Position numbers and translations under genes: made by a program
NCBI RefSeq assembly: GCF_009727055.1
Contig: NC_052356.1
Span: 6,351,687 to 6,415,686, forward strand
Source: Benincasa hispida
Lineage: Eukaryota > Streptophyta > Magnoliopsida > Cucurbitales > Cucurbitaceae
Direction of reading: 5' to 3'
Length of the DNA: 64,000 bases
Notes under the pieces: generated by a model
What the model was told of the DNA's origin: nothing
The model's database searches: none
The model's input: only the letters and a program-made list of their open reading frames with translations
Shown: positions 21,751 to 32,545 of the stretch, piece by piece
Layout of the letters: every line of letters begins with the position of its first letter
How positions within the stretch are numbered: position 1 is the first letter of the stretch

Positions 21751-23440
21751 GTTGTCCCGTCACGTCCATCCCAAGAGTTGAGTATGCCTCGACATAGTGG
21801 GAGGGTTATTCAACAACCTGAAAGCTATATGGGTTTAATAGAAACTCAAAACATTATACAGGATGATGGTTTAGAGGATCCGTTAACCTTTAAACATGCA
21901 ATGGAAGATGTTGACAGGGAACAGTGGATAAAAGCCATGGACATTGAAATGGAGTCTATGTACTTCAACTCTGTCTGGGAACTTGTAGATCAACCAGATG
22001 GCGTTAAACCTATAGGTTGCAAATGGATCTACAAGAGGAAACGAGACCAAACTGGCATGGTGCAAACCTATAAAGCCAGACTCGTGGCAAAAGGTTTTAC
22101 CCAAAGAGAAGGGGTTGATTATGAAGAAACTTTTTTTCCTCTTGTCATGATAAAGTCAATTAGAATACTTCTTTCCATTGCCACATATTATGACTATGAA
22201 ATATGGCAAATGGATGTCAAGATAGCTTTTCTAAACGACCATCTTGATAAAAGTATTTTTATGTCTCAACCAGAAGGGTTCATCGAACAAGGATAAGAAT
22301 AGAAAGTTAGTATGCTTAAACGATCCATTTATGGATTGAAACAAGCATCAAGATCCTGGAATATAAGGTTTGATACTATGATCAAATCTTATGACTTTGG
22401 ACAGAATGTTGACAAACCTTGTGTATACAAAAAGATAGCCAACAAGATTGTAGCATTCTTAGTTCTTTCTGTTGATGATATCTTGCTCATTGGGAATGAG
22501 ACAAGCTTCCTACTAACGTAAATAGATGGTTAGCAACACAATTCCAAATGAAAGATTTGGGTGATGCTCAATACGTTCTAGGAATACATATCTTTCGGAA
22601 TCGAAAGAATAGAACTCTAGCACTATCTCAGGCATCTTGTATTGACAAGATGTTGTCAAAATATAATATGCAAAATTCCAGAAGAGGTATGGTACATTTT
22701 AGACATGGAATTCATTTGTCAAAGGAATAGTGTCCTAAGACACCTCAAGATGTTGAGGAAATGACAAGAATTCCATATGCATCTACAGTTAGAAGTTTGA
22801 TGTACGCTATGTTGTGTACACGCCGTGACATATGTTTTGAAGTTGGAATCATCAGCAGGTTCCAATCCAATCCAGGACACGGTCATTGGACTACTGTCAA
22901 AAATATCCTTAAGTATCTAAGGAGAACGAGGGACTATATACTTGTATATAGACCTAAGGATTTGATCCTTACAATATACACTGATTCTGATTTTCAGACT
23001 GACATAGATTCCAAGAAATCTACCTCAGGATCAGTTTTCACTCTTAACGGAGGAGCTATAGTTTGGAGAAGCATCAAGCAAAGTTGTATCATTGACTCCA
23101 CAATGGAAGCAGAATACGTGGCTGCATGCGAAGCTACTAAAGAAGTAGTTTGGCTACGCAAATTCTTGACTGATTTGGAAGTCGTTCCAGATATGCACCT
23201 GCCTATCACACTATATTGCGACAATAGTGGTGTTGTCGCCAACTCAAAGGAACCCAGGAGTCACAAACATGGAAAACACATTGAAAGAAAGTACCATTTC
23301 ATCTGAGAGATAGTGTACAGAGGAGATATGATCGTCACAAGATTACCTCTGAAGACAACCTTGCCCATCCATTCACAAAGGCCCTCTTGACTAAAGTATT
23401 CAAGGGCTACCTAGTTGGACTAGGACTCCGAGTAGTGTAA
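21751..23440 (+). pseudogene. pol: copia-1 reverse transcriptase-RNase H
   Basis: The RT start is clear (PLTFKHAMEDVDREQWIKAM, then GCKWIYKRKRDQTG and VDYEETFFPLVMIKS). MDVKIAFLNDHLDKSIFMSQ corresponds to the TAFLNG block. A stop near 22294 is followed by YGLKQASRSWNIRFD. The palm motif at 22468-22479 is SVDD rather than YVDD, with both Asp kept. Further frame changes lie near 22520 and 22730. RNase H is the best-kept domain: TDSDFQTDIDSKKSTSGSVF, SIKQSCIIDSTMEAEYVAAC and LYCDNSGVVANSKEP (about 22980-23290). The C-terminus decays into stops before the PPT. Confidence 0.88.
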
Positions 23441-23557
23441 TCTAGGGCAAGTGGGAGAATGTCTATGGTATAATACATGCCCTAGTTTATTGTATTTTTC
23501 CCATTATGTCTCTCAACATTTTATTGTAATATATTTGTTCTAACTGGAGTTTTAGTC

Positions 23558-23569
23558 AAAGTGGGAGAC
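23558..23569 (+). other. copia-1 polypurine tract
   Basis: AAAGTGGGAGAC directly before the TGTTGGG of the 3' LTR. A second purine run, GGGCAAGTGGGAGAA at about 23446-23460, follows the end of RNase H, a usual pair in this copia family. Confidence 0.75.
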
Positions 23570-25323
23570 TGTTGGGAATGTATTAGAACTCGTAGTTCGT
23601 GTTAAACATTCTATTTATCAATAAATAATAAATTGTTGATTTTGCATCTTATTATGAAAATCCAATAAACATATCCTTGGCTATAGTCTGAATACTGTAA
23701 CTTTATGTAGTGAAATAAATAGGATCAGGTTAACAGTATATAGCGAAAATGGTCTAATAAGTATATGGATGAAATTGGGTATCTAATTCTGGTAACACTA
23801 TTGGATGCGGCCCACTCTTTAGTTGTTATAGGAAGTTATAAAGTGCTACAAACGATGTGATCCACAAATCGTTCATGTTGAGACATCCTATGCAATGAGT
23901 TTGCATATAGACTGGACCACGAAAATCGCCACTTTTCTTTATAACGATCGTTTACTGTTAAAACTAACTATTTCATTTTATCAAATAACCAAGGTTAACT
24001 AGATCTTAATCCTTAGCTAGCTATGAACTCCTGTTTGTTCAAGATTATCCTTTGATCTGCAAACGGTGAAAGTAGTCCAACAACACTGCTCAATAAGCTT
24101 CCCATTTTGGCGATAAGACTAGATGAATAGCTGGGAACATAGCCTTGCGAGATGGAATTCACTCCTACCCGATTCAAGGTTAGCAGATAGGTTGTTCTCT
24201 TAAGTACTGATTCCAGGTCTTGAACAGTCGAGGCCCCACCTTCTCATGATACAGAAATGATTTGATTCATAGGGATTATGAATCAGAATTGTTCATTAGA
24301 GGGACAGTGGGAACTTAAGAAACAAGATGTATTCACAGGGGTAAAACGGCTATATTTAACCTAGCTATGATTACGAACAACCTGTGAAGGATCGACTTAC
24401 TGATTATGGTTATAAAGTGGACATAATATATCTACAGTGGGGGGAGTTCAACTATAGGCTATAGTGGAGTGTCCCATTAGTTAACGAATGGGGGTTAGTT
24501 CAGACTAATGTGTTTAGTCGATTAATCTTGAATCGTTGGAACCCATGATCTGTAGGTCCGTGGTCCCCTTACTAGCTCGTAAATAGTTAAGCTTTAGAGT
24601 AGCTCGAGAAATTAATTTAAAACGTTCAAATTGAAATTGAACAGATTAGGAGAATATATATTTAAATATGATTTAAATATATGAAGGTGGTTATTATGCA
24701 AAAATTAACTTAATATTTTATATTAAATTAATTAATATTTTTTAAATTAATTTGTGAAATTAATTTTAGAATTTTGATTTTTCAGTTTTAAAATCAAAAA
24801 TTGAATTTTGAAATTGGTTTTGGTTTTAAAGGAAAATTAGAAAATTCGGATTACATGCACAAATGGAAAAACATGGTTTTCCATTATCATCTTCTTCATG
24901 CTCACACAAGGCCCACTTCCTCATTAAACTCCAAGCATGAGCTACAAGCCATGTGCATCTCTTTTTTGCATGTTCATCTGCAATTAATAAAGAAGAATGA
25001 AGTGATTTAGAGGCATGCATTCTTCTTTGCATGTTCGACTAGGTGTTGTGAGCTTCTCCTTCGGTTTTACACTGCTTCAAGTTGTTCTTGAGTCCCACAA
25101 CTTGATCTAAAGCTCCAAAAGGATAGTGAGGAAGATCTTGAGGTGGTTCACGGTGATCTTTGGTGAAGACTGTTGTTGCTTGATCAAGATCTTAAAGAGT
25201 TCTATAAACGTATGATCTAAAACTCTCTTTTTTAGATGAGCATGCTTTAGTGTTGCCAAAATTAGTGAATTTGAATGCTTATGGATCCTTGATACTTTCA
25301 CTGCATGTTATTACACTCTAACA
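23570..25323 (+). repeat. copia-1 3' LTR
   Basis: 1754 bp, TGTTGGGAATG...CTCTAACA. It pairs with 1688-3448 and shares the AT-rich middle, CTCGTAAATAGTTAAGC and the GGATCCTTGATACTT end. Confidence 0.9.
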
Positions 25324-25557
25324 CCTCAAATTTAGAGCAACAAAGTACTCATTGCTGAAAATTGAATTATGCGATGGCTTCAGAAAGTTATCACAAAAAA
25401 AAAAAGGTTTGAGATAAAGCTTGCTCGCATACTATTTTCAAGGAAATATTTCCTAAGGAAAAGTCCTAGAGATAAGTAACTAGTCATTACTAGTCATCGC
25501 ATGGTTTAGCACAAGTATCATCATTGAGGTCATTTGTAAAACACACAAAGCACATAA
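25324..25557 (-). mobile_element. Athila-0 internal region, right part
   Basis: CCTCAAATTTAGAGCAACAA... parallels Athila-1 from 9445 onward (CACCCCCAAATTTACACACAACAA, then ATGCGATGGACTT). It is therefore the continuation of 1013-1687 on the other side of copia-1. It stops where the copia-2 LTR begins. No coding seen. Confidence 0.65.
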
Positions 25558-27449
25558 TGTTGGGTTTTATGTCCTAAAACTCGCAGTTTCTAAGAAGATA
25601 AATATTTTCTATAGTCAATAAACTTATTATTGATTTTATAAATTGCATACATAAAAGTGTAAATCCAATAAACTAATATCAATGGCTATTATATGAATAC
25701 TTGAACTCTATGTAGAGACATAAAGATGGATCAAGATCGAGTAAATAGCAAAAACGCTCTATAGTACATGATTAAGGTTGGGTACCTTATTCTGGTGACA
25801 CTATTGGATGTGGCCTACTCTGTAGTTATTACAAAGAGTTGTAAAGTTCAACATACGAAGTGATCCTAATTCGTATGAGGAGTGGGGGCGTCCTGTACAA
25901 CTGAGTTTGTACAAGATCGGACAAAGAGATAAGTCATTCTTACTTTATAACGTTGTTTACTGTATAAGACTGACTATTTCACTTAGATGACCTATGTAAC
26001 TCGATCTTAATCCTTAGCTAACTATGAACTCCTGTTTATTCAGGATTATCCTTAGATTTGCATATGTGAGGATTGACTCAACAGCACCGACTTAATAAGT
26101 CTCCCATTTCAGTGGTAAGACTGAATAGATAGTTGGGGACATAGGGTGCAAGACGGAATTCACACCTATCCGATTTAGGGATAGGAGAAAGGTTGTTCTC
26201 TCAAGTACTGAATCCAAGTCTTGAATAAGGTGCCCTACCCTCTCACTGGGTTGAGAGAGTTTTGGTTTAGTGACTGGATCACAAACCAGTTGTTCATTAA
26301 AGGATCAGTAGAAACTTAAGAAACAAGACGTAATCTCGAGGGTAAAACAGACATTTTACCCAGCCATTATTACGAACAACCTGTGAAGGGTCGACTTACT
26401 AATTATGGTTAAATCATGTGGACATAATATATCTATAGTGATGGGAGTTCAACTATGGGCTTTAATGGAGTGACCCATTAGTTAACGAATGGGGGATAAT
26501 TCAGTGTAATGAGTTTTGCTAATTAATCTCGAATCATTGGAGCTTATGATCTGTAGGTTCGCGAGGTCCCTCTACTAGCTCGTAAATGGATTAGCTTTAG
26601 AGTAGCATGAAAAGTTAATTTGAAACGTTCAAACTAGAATTAAGGGAATTAGTAATTATATGAGATATAATTAAATGGAATAGAAGAATTAATATTTAAA
26701 TATGATTTAAATATATGAAGATGAATTTGTGTAAAATTAATTTAATATTTGATATTAAATTAATTAAAATTNATTTGTGTAAAATTAATTTAATATTTGA
26801 TATTAAATTAATTAAAATTATTTAAATTGTTTAAATAATTATTTATTAATTTTATTAAGAAATTAATTTTGTAAAATTAATAATATTTTCAATTTTAGAA
26901 ATCAAATTGTTTTTTAAATCAATTAAAAAATTGAAAAGTTGGAAAATTTACAGAAAATGAATTTATGGGATTTTCCATTAAGCCTTCAACTTGCTCACAT
27001 AAAACTCACTTCATTTTGGCTTCAATAACTCCAAGCATGAGTTGCATCTTATGCAACCATCTTCTTTGCATGAAGGTCCTGCAATATATTGAGAAGATTG
27101 GAGTGAAATTGGGGCATGCAAATATAGAGTTTTGCTGGAAAAATCGGGTTGAAGAAGTTGTTCTTCAAGTGGTGGTAACAGTGAGCTCTTCTCCAATTTC
27201 CCTTCATTCAAGCTTATTTTGAGTCTCACAACTCAAACTAAAGCTCCTAGAGAATAGCGTGGAAGATCTTGAGGTGGTCTACAATAATATTTGGAGAAGT
27301 TTGCAGCTGAGAATCAAGATTTGAAGAAGTTCTACAAAGGTATGGCTTGAAACCTTATTGTATGAGCATGCTTTAGTTACTATCAAAATTAATGAATTAG
27401 AGTGCTTATTGATCCTTGTTGTTTCCGCTGTTGCCGATACATTACAACA
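25558..27449 (+). repeat. copia-2 5' LTR
   Basis: 1892 bp, TGTTGGGTTTTATG...TTACAACA. It matches 31124-31533 at its start. It belongs to a subfamily distinct from copia-1 but shares the block TAGCTCGTAAATGG. It contains the single N at 26772 between repeated sequence, so the true length is probably some 45 bp less. Confidence 0.88.
26729..26820. other. Single N between identical direct repeats (assembly joint)
   Basis: About 43 bases ending at 26771 (TGTGTAAAATTAATTTAATA and onward) are repeated immediately after the N at 26772. Biological duplication is possible, but an N exactly between two identical copies is the mark of an unmerged contig overlap. The same pattern is seen at 61848. Confidence 0.75.
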
Positions 27450-27451
27450 AT

Positions 27452-27463
27452 TGGTATCAGAGC
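27452..27463 (+). other. copia-2 primer binding site
   Basis: TGGTATCAGAGC, two bases after the LTR, initiator tRNA-Met type. Confidence 0.88.
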
Positions 27464-27856
27464 ATCATTTAAGCACTCAATTTGGTTTAATTTTGGTGTG
27501 GTGGGTGTTTTTCATGAGTTATATGAACATGGTACACTGATATGGTTTTCTGAGTTTTGGCATTTAATTTCTCTTTGATTTCTTGATTAAATTTGTAATT
27601 GGCTCTTGTTTGATGAGCTTATATGTGTTTTCAAGAGTTTGTAATTTATTTGGAGTCATTAGAGTTGAAATTAAAATGTAATTGAAGAAACAAGTGATGA
27701 AGGCCAAGCTACAGATTCCAGTTCTTCAGCCTCTGCATGAATTTAGGTGTTGAAGTGTTGCGTGCTACATGATTGTATAGCTTCGAACGCTGGATAATGT
27801 GTATAGACACTAACCGATCGTGTAGCTATGGGCACTTGGCATTGAAGTGTTGTGCA
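27464..27856 (+). other. copia-2 leader remnant
   Basis: The first 390 bases follow the copia-1 leader (TTTAAGCACTCAATTTGG, then GGTGTGGTGGGTGTTTTTC). It ends with a few decayed palindromic motifs (CCGATCGTGTAGC at about 27813) and then meets the inverted LTR. Confidence 0.7.
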
Positions 27857-28977
27857 TGTTGGAAGGTACCAATGCGTAGTGGAAGAAACCAGGATCCATA
27901 AGCACTCTAATTCATAATTTTGGCAAAAAAGAAAACATGCTTCAACAGAAATAAATGGGTTTCATGACATACCTTTGAAGAACTTCCTCTAAGCTTTGAA
28001 ACTAGCTATAAATCTCCTCTCAATCTTATTGTAGACCACTCCAAGATCTTCCCTACTATCCTCGTGGTGCTCAAGATTGAGTGGTAGGACTCAAAATAAG
28101 CTGAAATTAAGGGAATTTGGAGAAGCTCACAGCAGCAACCCAGCAGAAGAGCAACCTTCTTTCTTCACTAATTTTTCTCAAAAATTTGTTCGGTTGCATT
28201 ACCTTCAAAACACTCCAATCTCTTCAATATATTGCAGACATTCATGCAAAGAGATTTGTTGTATGAGATGCGACTCATGCATGAGTTAATGAAGACTTTA
28301 AAGTGGATTGTTGGTTAGCTAGTACATAAAGACAATGGAAAATCAATTTTCCAACTTTTGTGTTTTTTCTTCTTTTTCAATTTTAGTAAATTGATTTCAT
28401 AAATCAATTTTATTTAATAAAACTGAAAATATTATTAATTTTACAAAATTAATTTCACAAATTAATTTTCTTAATAAAATTAATAAATAATTATTTAAAT
28501 GATTTAAATAATTCTAATTAATTTAATATCAAATATTAAATTAATTTTTACACAATTCCATGTTCAAATATTTAAATCATATTTAAATATTTTTTCTCCA
28601 ATTTCATTTAATTCTAATTTGAACACTTCAAATTAACCTATCACGCTATTCTAGGGCTAATCCATTTACGAGCTAGTAGGGGGACCTCGCGGACATACAG
28701 ATCATGGGCTCTAATGATCCGAGATTGATCGGCTAAACTCATTAGACCGATCTAACCCCCATTCATTAACTAATGGGTGATTCCACTAAAGCTCATAGCT
28801 GAACTCCCCTCACTGTAGATATATTATGTCCACTCGATATAACCATGATTAGTAAGTTAACCTTTCACAGGTTTCTCGTAATAACGGTTGGGTCGAATTT
28901 CTGTTTTATCCCCGAAATTACCTCTTGTTCCTTAAGTTCTACTGATCCCCTAATGAGCAATTGATTTGTGACCAATC
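27857..28977 (-). repeat. Inverted LTR fragment inside copia-2
   Basis: Minus-strand copia LTR. Its 3' end (TGTTGGAAGG on the plus strand) is at 27857; moving right it runs through the GGATCC...AAGCACTCTAATT block, the AT-rich middle and the CTCGCGGACATACAG block. It breaks off near 28977 in the middle of the LTR (about 700 bp of the LTR start absent), directly abutting plus-strand IN. It replaces about 3 kb of copia-2 coding. Confidence 0.8.
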
Positions 28978-30985
28978 AACAAATCGAATCCCTCTTAGGA
29001 TTTGGGGTTGCCCAGCACAAGTGTTGGTGCCAAATCCTAAAAAGTTGGAACGACGTTCAAAAGTATGCCTATTTGTTGGCTATATAAAAGAAATGAAAGG
29101 TGGTTTCTTTTACGATCCTCAGGAAGACAAGGTATTTGTATCGATAAATGCAGCCTTCCTAGAGGAAGACCATATGAAGAATTATCAACTTCGTAGTAAG
29201 CGATTAATAGAGGAAATGTCCAGGGAAATGACAAATGCATGAACAAGAGTTGTTGATAGAATAGGTCTATCAACAAAAGTTGTTGATGAAACAGGTACTT
29301 TACATCATTCTCAAGAGTTGAGAATGCCTCATCATAATGGAAGGGTTGTGCAATAGCCTGACCAGTACATGGGTTTGACTGAAACTCAAGCCATCATACC
29401 AAATGATGGCTTAGAGGATCCATTGTCTTTCAAGTAAGCAATGAATGATGTGGATAAAGACCAATGGATTAAAGTCATGGACCTTGAAATGGAATCTATG
29501 TATTTCAATTCTGTCTGGGATCTTGTAGATCACCCTGAAGGGGTAAAACCCATCGGATGCAAATAAATCTACAAGAGAAAGTGAGACCAAGCTGGTAAGA
29601 TACAGACCTACAAAGTAATACTTGTGGCAAAAGGGTTTACCCAAAGAGAAGGGGTAGACTATGAAGAAACTTTCTCTCCGGTTGTCATGATAAAGTCAAT
29701 TAGGATACTCTTGTCTATAGCTACATTTTATGATTATGAAATATGGCAAATGGATGTCAAGACAGCTTTTCTGAATGGCTATCTTGAAGAGAGTATCGAT
29801 ATGTCTCAACTAGAAGTGTTTATTGAACAGGATCAAGAGCAAAAAGTTTGCAAACTTAATCGATCCATTTATGAGTTGAAACAAGCATCTAGATCCTGGA
29901 ATATGAGATTTGACACTGCAATCAAATATTATGGCTTTGAAAAAAATGTTGACGAACCCTATGTATACAAGAAAATCGTTAACAAAACAGTCGCTTTTCT
30001 GGTGTTGTATGTGATGATATTCTACTCATAGGGAATGAAGTAGAATTTCTAGCTGATGTTAAGAGATGGTTGGCTTTACAATTCCAAATGAAAGATTTGG
30101 GAGAAGCACAGTATGTTCTTGGGATCCAAATAGTTCGGAATACCAAGAACAAAACATTAGCATTATCTCAATCATCTTATATAGACAAGATGTTGTCTAG
30201 GTATAAAATGCAAAATTCCAAGAAAGGATTATTACCTTTCAGACATGGAATTCACCTGTCTAAGAAACAAAGTCCTAAGACACCTCAAAAGGTTGAGGAC
30301 ATGAATCGAATTCCATATGCATCAGCAGTAAGGAGTTTAATGTATGCAACGTTTTGTACTCGTCCCGATATATGCTATGTCGTAGGAATAGTCAATAGAT
30401 TTCAGTCCAATCCTGGATATGATCATTGGACTGTTGTTAAGAACATTCTTAAGTATCTTCGAAGAACAAGAAATTATATGCTTGTGTATAGTGCTAAAGA
30501 TCTGATCCGTACGTGATACACTGATTCTAACTTTCAAACCGATATTGATCCTAGGAAATCAACTTCGGGGTCAGTATTCACTCTGAATGGAGGAGAAGTT
30601 GTGTAGAGAACCATCAAGCAGAGTTGTATTGCTGACTTCACAATGAAAGATGAGTATGTAGGTGCAAGTGAAGCAGCAAAAGAAGCAGTATGGCTTAGAA
30701 AGTTCCTAACTGATCTGAAAGTAGTTCCTAATATGCACTTGTCTGTCACTCTCTATTGTGACAACAGTGGAGTAGTTGCAAATTCAAAGGAACCTCAAAG
30801 CCGTAAAAGAGGAAAACATGTAGAGCAAAAGTACCATCTCATCAAGGAGATTGTACACAGAGGAGACATAATTGTCACGTAGATAGCTTCATAAGACAAC
30901 TTAGTTGATCCATTTACAAAGGCCCTCTTGGCTAAAGTGTTTAAGGGTCACCTAGTGGGACTAGTTCTACGAGATATTCATCACT
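28978..30985 (+). pseudogene. pol: copia-2 IN C-terminus, RT and RNase H
   Basis: It begins inside IN (RIWGCPAQVLVPNPKKLERR, then FYDPQEDKVFVS). Stops occur at about 29240, 29355, 29437 and 29565. The RT blocks are LVAKGFTQREGVDYEETFSP (from 29618), QMDVKTAFLNGYLEESIDMS and YELKQASRSWNMRFD. The palm YVDD at about 30008-30018 is destroyed by a one-base loss that shifts the frame. RT resumes with QFQMKDLGEAQYVLGIQIV. RNase H (30500-30985) has a TGA near 30514 and a TAG near 30604, but keeps WLRKFLTDLKVVPNMHL and LYCDNSGVVANSKEP. Confidence 0.85.
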
Positions 30986-31123
30986 AGGGCAAGTGGGAGA
31001 ATTTATGGGTATTAAAATGCCCTAGTTTATTGTATTTATACGTTTTTTTTTCTCCGGGTAAACTCAACATTGTATATATTTGTATATATTGATCCACTAG
31101 AGTTTTAGTACAAGTGGGAGTAT

Positions 31124-31533
31124 TGTTGGGTTTTATGTTCTAAAACTCGCAGTTTGTAAAAAGATAAACATTTTCTATAGTCAATAAACTTATTATTGAT
31201 TTTATAAATTGCATACATAAAAGTGTAAATCCAATAAACTAAGATCCATGACTATTATATGAATACTTGAACTTTATGTAGAGACATGATTGAGGTTGGG
31301 TACCTTATTCTGGTAACACTATTGGATATGGCATACTCTGTAGTTGCTACAAAGAGTTGTAAAGTACTACATACGAAGTGATCCTAATTCGTACATGTTA
31401 TGACATGAAGAGTGGTGGCGTCCTGTGCAAATGGGTTTGTACAAGATCGGACCAATAAATAAGTCACTTTTACTTTATAATGCTATTTACTGTATAAGAC
31501 TGACTATTTCACTTAGATGACCTAGGTACCCTG
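31124..31533 (+). repeat. copia-2 3' LTR, truncated
   Basis: TGTTGGGTTTTATG start preceded by the PPT ACAAGTGGGAG. It matches the first 410-430 bp of 25558-27449, with a deletion of about 50 bp near 31288, then breaks at TGACCTAGGTACC and is followed by unrelated leader sequence. Confidence 0.8.
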
Positions 31534-31952
31534 GGAGCGCCCCCTTCGGATGGTTTGTGCAGTTGGTCAATATCAAGGAAAACTCCAGAAATGGATAGGG
31601 TCACTTTATTTTTTTCCCCAATCGGTTTTTCTCTTCGGTTGGCTACTCGGGCCGAAACTCTAGGATCTAAAATGAAGGGTCACACTTATGGGAAATTGTT
31701 AAGCAAGTTAATGATTTCTTGACCAAATCATAGATGACTGATCATTATAGGAATAAGAGTTATTCTGGTATAATGATTACTTAAGAGTGTCTCAATTTAG
31801 TGAAGGGAGAAATTGACTACCCTTCGGTGGCTTTTGTCCTAAATCACTAAAGCGTCATTGCAAAACTAGATGTAGTATGGACTGATTAGATTTGTTTTAA
31901 AAGAGTTATGTTAAAATCTAACGTTGATCAATATGTTTGTTTTTTCAGCAAA
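31534..31952 (+). other. copia-3 leader remnant
   Basis: About 420 bases without an ORF, ending in TTTGTTTTTTCAGCA before the ATG at 31953. The GCCCCCTTCGG near 31545 parallels the copia-1 leader CCCCTCGGAGG near 5620. No PBS and no palindromic array, so most of the leader is missing. Confidence 0.6.
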
Positions 31953-32545
31953 ATGTCAATGTTTGATTTTCTGTTAGTTTCCTTTTCTACTTTGACCGGT
32001 TTTAATTACATGACGTGGAAAGAGTCTATTAAAACATTTTTCATGGTAAACAACCTCTAGTTTGTCATGTTTAAGGATTGTCCTCAAGTCCCAATCCCAA
32101 ATGCACCATGAAATATTTGTAATGCATATGAGGTGTGGATGAAGGCTAATTCGAAGGCCTGACTTCAGATTTTGGTAAGCATACCCGATGCATTGGCCAA
32201 AAGGTTTGAGAACATGGTCACTGCACGTGAATTCATGGAATCGTTGCAAGAATTGTTTGAACGTAAGTTTTAACCTTTTAAGAAAAATGGGATTGATGAC
32301 ATTGAAACCAGTGGTGTCAATTCCCAAGATAATCTTCAGTTCTTATTGAATGTCAAGGGATTAATAGAGAAAGCAATTGTTGCTGACTCTAATGAAGTTC
32401 ATCGACGAGGATTGTCCTCTAAAATGAAACTTGGAGTTTATAATATAAGTTCTAAACTAATCCCACTACTCTCTAGAAAAGAAAGAACTCCAAAGACGAT
32501 TAATGTGATTTATTTGTCTTAGAGACGTGCTTAGTAGAGAATGAT
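31953..32545 (+). pseudogene. gag: copia-3 gag, decayed and shortened
   Basis: The ATG at 31953 opens a copia gag N-terminus (LTGFNYMTWKESIKTFF) that hits a TAG after about 35 codons. Homology continues in patches through 32170-32420 (for example MESLQELFE-like text near 32230). No zinc knuckle is found before the protease at 32545, so the nucleocapsid part is deleted. Confidence 0.65.

Larger units (their letters stand above)
1688..25323 (+). mobile_element. copia-1, full-length Ty1/copia split by Athila-1
   Basis: The element is bounded by LTRs at 1688-3448 and 23570-25323, both TGTTG...CTCTAACA. The 5 bp outside are CCTTA (1683-1687) and CCTCA (25324-25328), a TSD with one mismatch. The order LTR, PBS, leader, gag, PR, (Athila-1), IN, RT, RH, PPT, LTR is that of Ty1/copia. 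With Athila-1 and one TSD copy removed, the length is about 10.0 kb, matching copia-4. The insertion lies in the internal polypurine-like motif of Athila-0. Stops and frameshifts throughout the coding part make it non-autonomous. Confidence 0.9.
25558..31533 (+). mobile_element. copia-2, rearranged Ty1/copia
   Basis: It has a full 5' LTR, PBS and short leader; then an inverted LTR piece replaces gag, PR and the IN N-terminus; then IN C-terminus, RT, RH, PPT and only the first 410 bp of the 3' LTR. The 3' LTR stops at about 31533, where copia-3 leader sequence takes over. Five bases before the 5' LTR are CATAA; the matching right flank is lost, so no TSD can be tested. Confidence 0.85.

Noticed and set aside
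20796..23440. Integrated pararetrovirus or other plant virus copy
   Set aside because: Domain order PR-IN-RT-RH, LTRs, PBS and PPT are those of Ty1/copia; no movement or virus coat protein is seen anywhere.
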